A stretch of 31,453 nt of DNA from NVQY01 sp047639325. Its GTDB lineage: Bacteria > Pseudomonadota > Alphaproteobacteria > Rhodobacterales > Rhodobacteraceae. Each line of letters starts with the position of its first letter. Position 1 is the stretch's first letter. Of the stretch, positions 8,547-16,485 are shown piece after piece. The notes under the pieces are model-generated. The model worked only from the letters and a program-made list of their open reading frames with translations, was not told where the DNA came from and did not search any database. Made by a program: the position numbers and the translations under genes. The stretch spans positions 1-31,453 of the forward strand of contig JBLINN010000007.1 in the NCBI GenBank assembly GCA_047639325.1, given 5' to 3'.

Positions 8547-8591
8547 CGGAATTTTTCAAAAATTCCGACACGATTTCTTTCAAAGAAATCG
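8547..8591. repeat. Tandem pair of perfect 21-bp palindromes, copy 2
   Basis: The palindromes lie at 8547-8567 (centre 8557, c) and 8571-8591 (centre 8581, c), again with ACA between, in the same orientation as copy 1. Both centre bases are c here and g in copy 1, the only differences over 47 bp (8546-8592 against 2536-2582). The pair lies 25 bp after the stop of the DUF2793 gene and would end its transcript before gmd. Partial similarity (CCGCA-ATG) continues on the right of both copies. Confidence 0.85.
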
Positions 8592-8616
8592 GAAACCCCG
8601 CAAATGTCGCGTTTCC

Positions 8617-9795
8617 TTAGAACCAGGTGCCGATCCACAACTTATCCCCGTCGATCTTGGTGATTGTCCCGGTAAACGCCGCCGGGGCGGTGGTGATCGG
8701 GCTGTTGGCGTTGGTGCACATCTGGGTACCATCGGCAAAGCGGATATAGTCGCCATTGGCATTGCTGCCGCGCTCGATCACCGCCCCGGTGGGGGTGCCG
8801 CCGGTCTGGCTGACCGGGCCCAGGATATTGGTCTGATCGTAATTATTGGCCCAGTTGTCCCAACCCGAGCTGTTGTGAACGCGCCACCAACGACCGCTCT
8901 CGCGGCTATTGCGCCACACGGTTTGGGTGATCGCACTACCCGATCCGCGCTCGACCCGCAGGATGCCCCAGCCCCCCGACAGAATGCCGGGCAACGATCC
9001 GCTATTCGTGGTGGTGGCTTTGTACATGTAATTCCCCGATACCACGCCCGGGTCGTCGATATCCGAAATCTCGGGCGGCAAAGCGTCTGCCCCCAGCCCA
9101 AACGCCCCCACCGCCATCAGCCGCCCCGGGGTGGAATCGGTTGCCTCGCTTTGCACAGCCGTCCCGGTGATCCGCCCGCTGGCGCCGTCGAAAACCACCG
9201 CTTCGGTCCAGTTAGACCCGTCATCCGACACTTTAATGGCAAAATTCGTATCCCCGGCCAACCCCATTTCCGCATGTCCCGTCCAGTTCGACTGGAACAG
9301 CACCGAGGCGGTATCCGCAGGGCTGGATTTGTTCAGCTTCAGCTGATGCCCCGCGCCGTCATGGCTCAGCAATGTGGCGTCAGCCTTGACCGACAACCGG
9401 TTCACGGCATCGGCGGTGGTGGCGATGCCCAGCCCGTCCAGATTGTTGTGTTCTGCCACGGGTAACCCCCAGGTGCTGCCATCCCAGATGCGCAACTGGG
9501 CCTCGGCCTGCCCCCAGGCACGCCAGCCGGGTTGGGGTGCCAAAAACAGCCAGACCCCGTCCAGCCAAGCCGCCAGTTCATTGTCATGCCCGGCCCAGAC
9601 GCCGCTGGCGCCGGTGCCCAGGGCAAAAACCTCGCCCTCGGTCGGGGCGCCGGGCGGGGTGGTGGCGTCGAATTCGGCAACGCCAAGCTGGACGATGATG
9701 TCCAACCGGCGCAGGGCCTCGTTATGGGTCACATGTTTTTGCGCCTGTGACGGCTGCAGATAGGGCAGGGCGAGGATGGGAGAGCTTTGTGACAT
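8617..9795 (-). CDS. DUF2793 protein with a pyocin-knob-like tail-fibre region
   Basis: The 392-aa product begins with a DUF2793 domain (about 8-107; LPYLQPSQAQKHVTHNEALR is its hallmark start), known from phage-like proteins of Rhodobacteraceae. The segment 231-310 (SGNYMYKATTTN, GGWGILRVERG, TQTVWRNS, RWWRVHNSSGWDNW) resembles the knob domain of pyocin and phage tail fibres. The C-terminus is a short beta-rich tip (RFADGTQMC). There is no signal peptide. AGGAA lies 6 nt before the ATG at 9795. A glycan- or surface-binding role is inferred. No other phage gene is nearby; its neighbours are capsule genes and a divergent RTX protein. Confidence 0.75.
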   Translation of the reverse strand: MSQSSPILALPYLQPSQAQKHVTHNEALRRLDIIVQLGVAEFDATTPPGAPTEGEVFALGTGASGVWAGHDNELAAWLDGVWLFLAPQPGWRAWGQAEAQLRIWDGSTWGLPVAEHNNLDGLGIATTADAVNRLSVKADATLLSHDGAGHQLKLNKSSPADTASVLFQSNWTGHAEMGLAGDTNFAIKVSDDGSNWTEAVVFDGASGRITGTAVQSEATDSTPGRLMAVGAFGLGADALPPEISDIDDPGVVSGNYMYKATTTNSGSLPGILSGGWGILRVERGSGSAITQTVWRNSRESGRWWRVHNSSGWDNWANNYDQTNILGPVSQTGGTPTGAVIERGSNANGDYIRFADGTQMCTNANSPITTAPAAFTGTITKIDGDKLWIGTWF

Positions 9796-10013
9796 CGGGA
9801 ATTCCTGCTGTTTGGGCGGATTTTGGGCTGACCGCACCCTGCCGCGACCCCGGTAAAGCCTGCCCTAAGGCGGCGGACGCGGCGGTAAGGTTGCGTTAAC
9901 CAGGGACTGGTCGGTTGCATTCTAAATAACCTCCCCGGTTTTGCCCGATTGATGACCCGCTGACACCACCGCCCCCCCGCATCCCTGATGCCGGTGTGGT
10001 GAAAGGTGCGGAT

Positions 10014-12542
10014 ATGGGGATGCAACTGCAGGGACGGGTGACAGCCGGGGACGTGCTGTTGGATGATGATCTGCGCGATCTGCAGATTATCCGCACGGCG
10101 GCGGGTACGTTTCTGTATGCGGCCACCGGGCAGAATGGCGGGCTTAGTGTCTATCAGGTTTACAGTGACGGGTGCAGCGTCACCCTGTCGGACAGCGCCT
10201 ATTATACCGTCGCAGGCACCGGCATCGGGCCGCTAAGCGTGGTCACCATGCAAGACAAGGCGCAGCTGGTGCTGGAAGGCACCGGGGCGGGCAGGCTGGT
10301 CTGTTATGACCTGGCCACTGCGGGGCAGATCGGCGCGCTGGATCTGGTTGACCTGCCCGGGTCCAGTACAGCGGAATATGCAGCCCTGGCCGGGACCACC
10401 CTGTCGGGCGGTATCAGTGCCTATTACATGGTCAATGCCACGACTGGCGCGCTTGAGGCCTATACCGAAACCGCCCCGGGTAAGATGCAGGGCGGTGTGG
10501 CGCGGGACGGGCCCCTGTCGGCCTATACGCTGGGCGGGCAGGTGACGCTGGACATGGTAAAGGTGGACGGCACTGGTTTCTTGCTGGCCGCAAGCAGCGA
10601 CAGGCAGGATGTCACCAGCTATCAGATCAACGCCACCACCGGCGGGCTGCAGGCCACCGACAGCATTGGCGCGCCGCAGGGCCTGGGCATTGCTATGCCC
10701 ACCGCGATGCAGACCGTGACTGCTTATGGCGCCACCTGGGTTATCCTGGGCGCCGCCGACAGCCATTCCCTTAGCGTGATGCAATTGCACAGCACCGGTC
10801 GGCTAAGGGCGACGGATCATGTGATGGACACCCGCGAGACACGGTTTGGCGGGGTGCAGGCGCTGGCGGTGACCAAGGCCGAGGGCCGGGTGTTCATCGT
10901 CGCCGGGGGCAGCGATGACGGGCTGAGCCTGTTCACCCTGCTGCCCGATGGCCGCTTGGTGCATCTGCAAAGCCTGGCGCATGACACCGGCCTGGGGCTG
11001 GACAATGTCAGCGCCATCGAGGCGGTGCGGATTGGCAACACGATCCAGATCTTCGTGACCTCGCAAGGCGATGGCGGGTTGTCGCAATTCTCGGTGTCAG
11101 TGGGGGGGCTGGGGGTGGTGCGCGACAATACCGGCGCCACCGCGCCGACCGTGCTGACCGGCACGGCAGGGGATGACCTGATCATCGGCGGCAGCAAACT
11201 GGACACATTTGATGGCGGGGCAGGGGATGACATCCTGGTCTCGGGGCATGGCGGCGGGGTGTTTACCGGCGGCAAGGGCGCGGATCTGTTTGTGCTATCC
11301 CCAGTGATTGGTCCCTATTTGGGGGTGCCGCTGCGGATCAGCGACTTTGAGGCGGGAATTGACCAGCTTGACCTGACCGCTTTTACAATGCTGCGCAGCG
11401 CGGCACAGCTTTCGGTGCACAGCATCCCAACCGGCGTGCGGCTTGGCTATGGCGATCATGTTGTGGTGATCACCAGCCATAATGGCAAACCGCTGACCGG
11501 CTGGGATCTGTGGGGCAACGGATTTTCGACACCAGACCGGCTGTTAGTGCTGAATCCACCCGGATCCGGCGCGGTTTACGGTACCCCGGGCAATGACAAG
11601 ATCATCGGCGATGCCGGATTGGATCAATTGCATGGCGACAGTGGCGCGGATGTGCTGCGCGGTGGCGCGGGCAATGACCAGCTGTTTGGCAATGCTGGGC
11701 GGGACAAACTGATGGGTGGGCGGGGCAATGACACCCTAAGAGGCGGCGACGGGCGCGATGCGCTGTTTGGCGATCGGGGCAACGACACGCTGTTTGGCGG
11801 CAAAGGCAAGGATACGCTGCAGGGCGGCGAGGCGCGGGATGTGCTACGCGGTGGCGCGGATGACGACACTCTGTTCGGCAATGCCGGGCGGGACAGGATA
11901 CTGGGCGAGCGGGGCAGCGACACGCTGACCGGTGGCGCCGGGCGCGATACGCTTGATGGCGGCAAGGGCCGGGACAAGTTGCTGGGCGGCACCGGCGCTG
12001 ACAGTCTGAAGGGCGGCGGTGCGGGCGACACCCTGCGCGGCGGCAAGGGCGATGACCGGATGTGGGGTCATGCCGGGCGGGACAGGATGTTGGGCGATTC
12101 AAATGATGACATGCTGAACGGCGGCAGCGGCGCGGATGTCCTGTTGGGTGGCAAGGGCCGCGACGTGTTGCTTGGCGGCAAGGGGCGCGACAGCCTTAGC
12201 GGCGGCAAGGGCGGCGACATCCTAAGCGGCGAGGGCGCCAAGGACATACTAAAGGGCAATGCCGGCAAGGACCGGCTGAACGGCGGCGCGGGCAATGACA
12301 CGCTTAGCGGTGGTAGCGGCGGGGATAGATTTGTGTTTGCTGCCGAGCATGGCCGCGACGTGATCACTGATTTCACCATTGGCCAGGATCAGATTCAGCT
12401 GGCCTTTAAGGGCGCAAGCTTTGACGATCTGGTGTTGAAATCTCTGGGCAGTGATGCGCGGATCATCACCGGCGAAGGCTCTGTCACTCTGATCGGAGTG
12501 ACGCTTGCAGACCTGTCAGCGGATGATTTTCTGTTTTCCTAA
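10014..12542 (+). CDS. RTX-family calcium-binding secreted protein
   Basis: The 842-aa product has three parts. Residues 1-375 are beta-rich, with repeats such as SVYQVYSDG, LSVMQLHSTG and LSLFTLLPDGRL suggesting a beta-propeller. Residues 376-450 hold a first short RTX block and an ISDFEAGIDQLDL module. Residues 522-772 hold more than 20 GGxGxDxLx-type nonapeptide repeats that bind calcium, followed by ITDFTIGQDQIQL and a C-terminus ending DDFLFS, typical of type I secretion signals. No signal peptide and no type I exporter genes occur here, so export must use a chromosomal system. AAAGG lies 7 nt before the ATG at 10014. A matrix or adhesin role is inferred from context; no toxin domain is visible. 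Confidence 0.85.
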   Translation: MGMQLQGRVTAGDVLLDDDLRDLQIIRTAAGTFLYAATGQNGGLSVYQVYSDGCSVTLSDSAYYTVAGTGIGPLSVVTMQDKAQLVLEGTGAGRLVCYDLATAGQIGALDLVDLPGSSTAEYAALAGTTLSGGISAYYMVNATTGALEAYTETAPGKMQGGVARDGPLSAYTLGGQVTLDMVKVDGTGFLLAASSDRQDVTSYQINATTGGLQATDSIGAPQGLGIAMPTAMQTVTAYGATWVILGAADSHSLSVMQLHSTGRLRATDHVMDTRETRFGGVQALAVTKAEGRVFIVAGGSDDGLSLFTLLPDGRLVHLQSLAHDTGLGLDNVSAIEAVRIGNTIQIFVTSQGDGGLSQFSVSVGGLGVVRDNTGATAPTVLTGTAGDDLIIGGSKLDTFDGGAGDDILVSGHGGGVFTGGKGADLFVLSPVIGPYLGVPLRISDFEAGIDQLDLTAFTMLRSAAQLSVHSIPTGVRLGYGDHVVVITSHNGKPLTGWDLWGNGFSTPDRLLVLNPPGSGAVYGTPGNDKIIGDAGLDQLHGDSGADVLRGGAGNDQLFGNAGRDKLMGGRGNDTLRGGDGRDALFGDRGNDTLFGGKGKDTLQGGEARDVLRGGADDDTLFGNAGRDRILGERGSDTLTGGAGRDTLDGGKGRDKLLGGTGADSLKGGGAGDTLRGGKGDDRMWGHAGRDRMLGDSNDDMLNGGSGADVLLGGKGRDVLLGGKGRDSLSGGKGGDILSGEGAKDILKGNAGKDRLNGGAGNDTLSGGSGGDRFVFAAEHGRDVITDFTIGQDQIQLAFKGASFDDLVLKSLGSDARIITGEGSVTLIGVTLADLSADDFLFS

Positions 12543-12655
12543 GCCGTCGCGGCCTTTTCTGTCATTATTTACCATAACATTGATTATCTGCCGCAGAGAA
12601 CCTTACAGAAAATCCTCTTGCGCCTGCTGCGGGATTTCCGTTCAGGAAACGGCAA

Positions 12656-12679
12656 AAGCAGGCCCCTAGGGGCCTGCTT
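12656..12679. terminator. Perfect 24-bp palindrome between convergent genes (bidirectional terminator)
   Basis: Two 12-bp arms (AAGCAGGCCCCT and its complement) form a strong GC-rich hairpin between the RTX stop at 12542 and the YjbE-like stop at 12710. On the minus strand it is followed by TTGCCGTTT, a weak T-run. A second, smaller hairpin (TTTCC-gttca-GGAAA) lies beside it at about 12635-12649. Confidence 0.75.
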
Positions 12680-12709
12680 GGATAACCAGTTGGTTTTCAA
12701 CAAACGTGT

Positions 12710-12979
12710 TTAGTTAGTGCCGGTTGAGGTGGTGGTTGTGGTGGTTGTGGTTGTGACAACGCCACCATTACCGCCCGTGGAGATGCCCAGAACAACAGCC
12801 ACGGCGAGGGCGCCAATGCCTGCGCCTGCCCCCAGGCCAGTTCCGGCCAACACACCGTTACCCGTACCGGTACCGGTACCCGTAGCTGGTGCGGGTGGTG
12901 GGGTGGCCTGTGCCATGGCCGATGCGGCCATACCCAATGTGCAGGTGCTGATGGTCAGCGCTAAAAGTACTTTTTTCAT
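12710..12979 (-). CDS. Small secreted YjbE/GfcA-like protein
   Basis: The 89-aa product has a signal peptide (MKKVLLALTISTCTLGMAASAMA, cleavage after A23), a Pro/Ala/Thr/Gly stretch (24-50), a glycine-rich hydrophobic segment (51-67) and a C-terminus with nine consecutive threonines (76-84). Short secreted proteins with a similar Gly-rich hydrophobic core and oligo-Thr tail (YjbE, GfcA) belong to the yjbEFGH and group 4 capsule operons of enterobacteria, and YjbF and YjbH homologues lie just upstream here. The start at 12979 has AGAGG 10 nt before it; an in-frame extension to 13024 would hide the signal peptide. It has its own probable promoter at 13013-13041. The molecular role in this family is not established. 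Confidence 0.75.
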   Translation of the reverse strand: MKKVLLALTISTCTLGMAASAMAQATPPPAPATGTGTGTGNGVLAGTGLGAGAGIGALAVAVVLGISTGGNGGVVTTTTTTTTTSTGTN

Positions 12980-13351
12980 AATGCCAAAACCTCTGTTGGT
13001 CGAACTTGCCCGTTTGTATCGCACTTCCTATGGCAATTCAACGCGTTCGTCACGCCGACATCGGGCCGTTGGCTGCTTTTTTGAGACAATTGCTGCAAAT
13101 GCCCCGATGACCGGCTGGACCAGCGAACAAACGACCGCCCCTAATCGGGGCGTGTACGGTCCTTATTATTGTGTTTTATCAAATTCTTGCCCCGCAATTC
13201 CCCAACAGAACATAGGCAGGCAGAGGCCCGCAGGGATCATACTGGGATAGCGATGCGCAAATGTGCCGGGTTTTTTGGCACTCAGGCTTTCGGAGGTTTG
13301 AAAAATCCCCATGATCTGCTGCATTTGCGTACCATTTTGCAGTGTTTGCGT
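12980..13351. other. Intergenic region between yjbF and the YjbE-like gene
   Basis: These 372 bp hold no convincing gene. They contain the YjbE-like promoter (13013-13041), a hairpin CGCCCC-taatc-GGGGCG (13136-13152) with outer GACCG/CGGTC arms, and a weaker hairpin GTGCC...GGCAC (13263-13281). The hairpins may end the yjbH-yjbF transcript and would explain a separate promoter for the small gene. Confidence 0.5.
13013..13041 (-). promoter_or_regulatory. Candidate sigma-70-type promoter of the YjbE-like gene
   Basis: On the minus strand TTGAAT (13041-13036) and TACAAA (13018-13013) are separated by exactly 17 bp and lie about 34 bp before the ATG at 12979. This would give a short leader containing the AGAGG ribosome binding site. 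Confidence 0.4.
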
Positions 13352-14101
13352 CTATTGCGTCAGCCGCCGGGTCCGCAAATAACCGATATCCGGTCCGGCC
13401 CATTGGCGCGACTGCCAGATCAGCTGGTTGCGCGAATCAATCCAGTACTCGTTGACCACCGTGTCCCGCACGCCTGTTTCTGCGCCTGACTCTGTGCCTG
13501 AATCTGTACAGGTCTCGCGCAGATGCCGGGTGGGATGGCGCTGTTCAACAATCACGATGGTTTCGGGGCCCAGATCGTCCAGATCGCAGACCAGCGCCAG
13601 GCGCCGCTCTTTATTGTCCTGCGCTCGGATATACTGCACCCGCTCTCCGCCGGATGTCGGGCCAGGCGTTGTGCCACTGACCTGTACCAGGCTGGACAGG
13701 ATATCGCCGCCCATCCCGCGCGTGGCGATCAGCACGCCGTTGCGCATCGTCAGCGTGGCATCGTCATCGGTCCGCCAGACGGTAATCAGCCCGGGGTTGC
13801 CATCGCGGCGCTGTGCGCTGACATAAAGATAGGCCAGCTGGTCGCGGCGCTCGACCGTGACTTCCAGAAACGACCCCTCCAGCGTGTCCAGCGCTGCCCG
13901 GGTCAGGGGCGGGCGGGGTGGCGCGGATCTGGCGGCAAGCTTGTTCCCGATCAGGCCGCGCCCGGCATTGATCACTTCCAGTTCCAGCGAGGGTGAATCA
14001 TTGCCACCGCTACATCCGGCCAGACCCCCGGACAAAACCCCGGCCACAAGCAGCTGGCAGACCAAAGCGATCCGGCGCATCGGGGGGGCGACATTTCTCA
14101 T
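13352..14101 (-). CDS. yjbF: YjbF-family outer-membrane lipoprotein (GfcB-like)
   Basis: The 249-aa product has a lipoprotein signal ending in the lipobox LAGC (27-30), so it should be anchored by C30. The mature part follows the YjbF/GfcB pattern: a strand-rich fold with YLYVSAQRRDG, LITVWRTDDDATLTMRNGVLIATRGMGGDI and a C-terminal NEYWIDSRNQLIWQSRQW. YjbF works with YjbH in exopolysaccharide secretion in enterobacteria; the exact step is not known. The start at 14101 overlaps the yjbH stop by 4 bp (ATGA) and has AAGGG 7 nt upstream, indicating coupled translation. Confidence 0.85.
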   Translation of the reverse strand: MRNVAPPMRRIALVCQLLVAGVLSGGLAGCSGGNDSPSLELEVINAGRGLIGNKLAARSAPPRPPLTRAALDTLEGSFLEVTVERRDQLAYLYVSAQRRDGNPGLITVWRTDDDATLTMRNGVLIATRGMGGDILSSLVQVSGTTPGPTSGGERVQYIRAQDNKERRLALVCDLDDLGPETIVIVEQRHPTRHLRETCTDSGTESGAETGVRDTVVNEYWIDSRNQLIWQSRQWAGPDIGYLRTRRLTQ

Positions 14102-16308
14102 TCCCAGACCCTTGGCCATTGTGCCTCCAAGGCGTTGCGATGCGCGGCGCGGACCTGTCCATAAAGCCGCCCCGGCACGGCCAGCCGCTGGCCACCATCG
14201 CGCTGGATCGGACGGAGCGTGGTGCCGATGCCCTGGCGGCTAGGTTTGCCCAGGAACCAGCCCAGCGGAACCGAGAACCGGATGCCCTTGTCAAACGAGC
14301 CTTCGCCGAACTCTGCCGCCGAGACATCCGTCAGGGTAAAAAACGCGCCCACCTGCCAGCCATTGTCGAATATCCGGTCCATGCTGAACGTGGCGCCAAC
14401 ATCGCCCGCCAGATAGCGCCCCACATCCAGCTGCCCCTGATAGCCGCCGCCAAAATCATAATAGGCCGACGCATGGCCAGTAAGGACCGAGTAATCCTGA
14501 AAGCCCAGGCGCTGATCGAAATCGCGCTGGCGCACATAATTTGCCTCTATTCCAAGGCCCAGAGGGCTGGATACCGGCTTCCACAGCAATTCGGTTGAAA
14601 TGCCGCCATACATCCATTCCAGATAGCCAACGGTGACCCGGGCATAAAGATCATCCCCCGCGCGCCACTGCCGGGACGCAAACAGATTATACAGCGTGGT
14701 GTCTTCCTGGGCATAAAGAACCACGTCGGTACGCACATGTGGCAGCGCCGAATTAGAGGCCCGCCCGTTTTTGATGTTGCCCGCCAGACGGTGGCGGATC
14801 AGCCCGGACAAAACCCAGCCGGGCGCCGGGCGATAGGTGCCGGTCAGCCCCAGCCCGACATCCATGCGCACCGGCTGGGCCGGGTCAAAATACCCGGGCG
14901 CAAAATACGGCCCCAGCGACCAGCTGGCATCGGGGTACAGATCCTTGGGCACCACCGCGGTGCTCGATTGCGCCGGGGCATCGCCAAACCCGGTGACCGC
15001 CAGCAGCGCATTGCTGGCGTTGGGGGAAAACTCCAGCGCCTCAAGATCGGACCGGCGCACCGTGACCGCAGACACGGCCATGCCGCCCTGCGTCGGGATC
15101 AGCCGGAAGGTTTCTACCGACGATGGCATCACCGCCGCCAGCGCCCGGGCGGCCTTGCCCACGGCGGCGGCAGAACTGGTATAGCGCTGATTGCGGAACC
15201 GCAATTCGGCGGTATCGGCGCTGACGTCCAGACTTTCCAACAGCAACCCGTTTTCGCGTAATAACGGCTCTAACACTGCACTTAACTGTTGCGCGGCGCT
15301 GATCTGCGCAGCCTGGCTGTCGGCCCAGTCATTGGCCCACAGCGCCGCATTACCGGCGCGTGGCGGGCGCGGCACAATCGGGGTGGGCGCAGCAATACGC
15401 ATCGGGGTCGGCGCGTGTTTCGGGTTCACCTGAATCTGCGCATGCAGGCCAAATTCAGACCCGTACATGTAATAGGCCCCCAACCTGGTGCGCGGGGTCA
15501 CCTGATATTCAATGCCGAAATTGAACGGGGATTTTTTGGCAAACACCGATGTGATCTGGGTCTCGGTCATATAATCATCGGTGGAATATTCCACCTTGAA
15601 CCCCAGCCGGTCATTGGGCAGCCATTCGATCCCGGCAAAAGGCGAAACCGGGCCGCGAAACCACTGGTCATAGGCCAGCTGGCCGCCGGTGGAATTGGGC
15701 ACAAAGGCCGGCCGTGGCCCGGTGGACCCGATGCTGCCATAAGACCCTAACCGTCCCCATCCCAGCCCGGCGCTCAGCTTTAGTCGCCCGGCCACGCGGG
15801 CCGATCCGGCACCAAACCCGGGGGTGGCGAATTTCTTGGTGGCCACGATATATTCACCGGCATAAATCCCGGTCCCAGCGAAATCCTGCAGCCCCAGGGT
15901 GATTCCCGGGCGAATCTTGCGCTCTTTCAGCAGCCGGAACCGCACGTCAAAGCCGCGGTCGTAATAGGTGGCGAATCCGCCCATATGCCAGTTCTTGATC
16001 GCGTTATAGCGAAAGCTGGCCGACATCCACGGAAAGGCCTGAAACGTCAGGTTGACCCGGGTCTGACCACCAAAATAGGACGCCGAGGTCACAACCTGCC
16101 CGTCGGGCAGCATCTCGGCCGAGGGCATGTCGATGATCCCGGGCGTGCCATAAAAGCTTAGCGAGGGTGGGGGCAGCGGGGCGAATCTGGGCTCAGGCGC
16201 AGTTTGCGCGAAGACAGGCCCAGAAACCAAGCCCGCAACCAGCCCGGAAATCAGACCCACCACTGCCCCTGGCAGTGTCCTTCGTGATATGCGCGTAAAC
16301 TGGATCAA
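14098..16308 (-). CDS. yjbH: YjbH-family outer-membrane exopolysaccharide protein (GfcD-like)
   Basis: The 736-aa product is a predicted outer-membrane beta-barrel protein. The N-terminal signal peptide is MIQFTRISRR followed by a hydrophobic AVVGLISGLVAGLVSGPVFA. The mature part opens with LSFYGTPGIIDMPSAEMLPDG, the typical YjbH start, and continues with alternating strands such as GGFATYYDRGFDVRFRLLKERK and GIEWLPNDRLGFKVEYS. The chosen TTG at 16308 places the signal peptide at the N-terminus; another in-frame TTG at 16377 would add 23 residues. ATG starts are absent, so the true start is uncertain. It precedes yjbF with a 4-bp overlap. The role, translocation of polysaccharide at the outer membrane, is inferred from the family. 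Confidence 0.87.
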   Translation of the reverse strand: MIQFTRISRRTLPGAVVGLISGLVAGLVSGPVFAQTAPEPRFAPLPPPSLSFYGTPGIIDMPSAEMLPDGQVVTSASYFGGQTRVNLTFQAFPWMSASFRYNAIKNWHMGGFATYYDRGFDVRFRLLKERKIRPGITLGLQDFAGTGIYAGEYIVATKKFATPGFGAGSARVAGRLKLSAGLGWGRLGSYGSIGSTGPRPAFVPNSTGGQLAYDQWFRGPVSPFAGIEWLPNDRLGFKVEYSTDDYMTETQITSVFAKKSPFNFGIEYQVTPRTRLGAYYMYGSEFGLHAQIQVNPKHAPTPMRIAAPTPIVPRPPRAGNAALWANDWADSQAAQISAAQQLSAVLEPLLRENGLLLESLDVSADTAELRFRNQRYTSSAAAVGKAARALAAVMPSSVETFRLIPTQGGMAVSAVTVRRSDLEALEFSPNASNALLAVTGFGDAPAQSSTAVVPKDLYPDASWSLGPYFAPGYFDPAQPVRMDVGLGLTGTYRPAPGWVLSGLIRHRLAGNIKNGRASNSALPHVRTDVVLYAQEDTTLYNLFASRQWRAGDDLYARVTVGYLEWMYGGISTELLWKPVSSPLGLGIEANYVRQRDFDQRLGFQDYSVLTGHASAYYDFGGGYQGQLDVGRYLAGDVGATFSMDRIFDNGWQVGAFFTLTDVSAAEFGEGSFDKGIRFSVPLGWFLGKPSRQGIGTTLRPIQRDGGQRLAVPGRLYGQVRAAHRNALEAQWPRVWE

Positions 16309-16485
16309 CGCCGCGCTGCCCCTTGCCTGCCTGCTGTTATGTTGCGCGTTAGACCACAAGAGCGCGCGCCGGATCAACGCCCCAATGCGCCCGCCTCTGC
16401 GGGAGGTTCAAACAGGCATAAAATCGCGGCTTTGCGGTGACAGGCAGAGGGGCCAAGAACGCGAGCCAGATCAAAACCAGCGGCC

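Noticed and set aside
8617..9795. Prophage remnant
   Set aside because: The tail-fibre-like gene is alone; no capsid, terminase, integrase or lysis gene surrounds it.
11577..12330. Regular short repeats that could suggest a CRISPR or satellite array
   Set aside because: The repeats are 27-bp units in frame, coding for RTX nonapeptides inside one long gene; there are no conserved direct repeats with unique spacers.
12717..13250. Plus-strand open frame opposite the YjbE-like gene
   Set aside because: Its Val- and Pro-rich start is the antisense of the oligo-Thr and Gly-rich segments, and the minus-strand gene has a signal peptide, ribosome binding site and family context.
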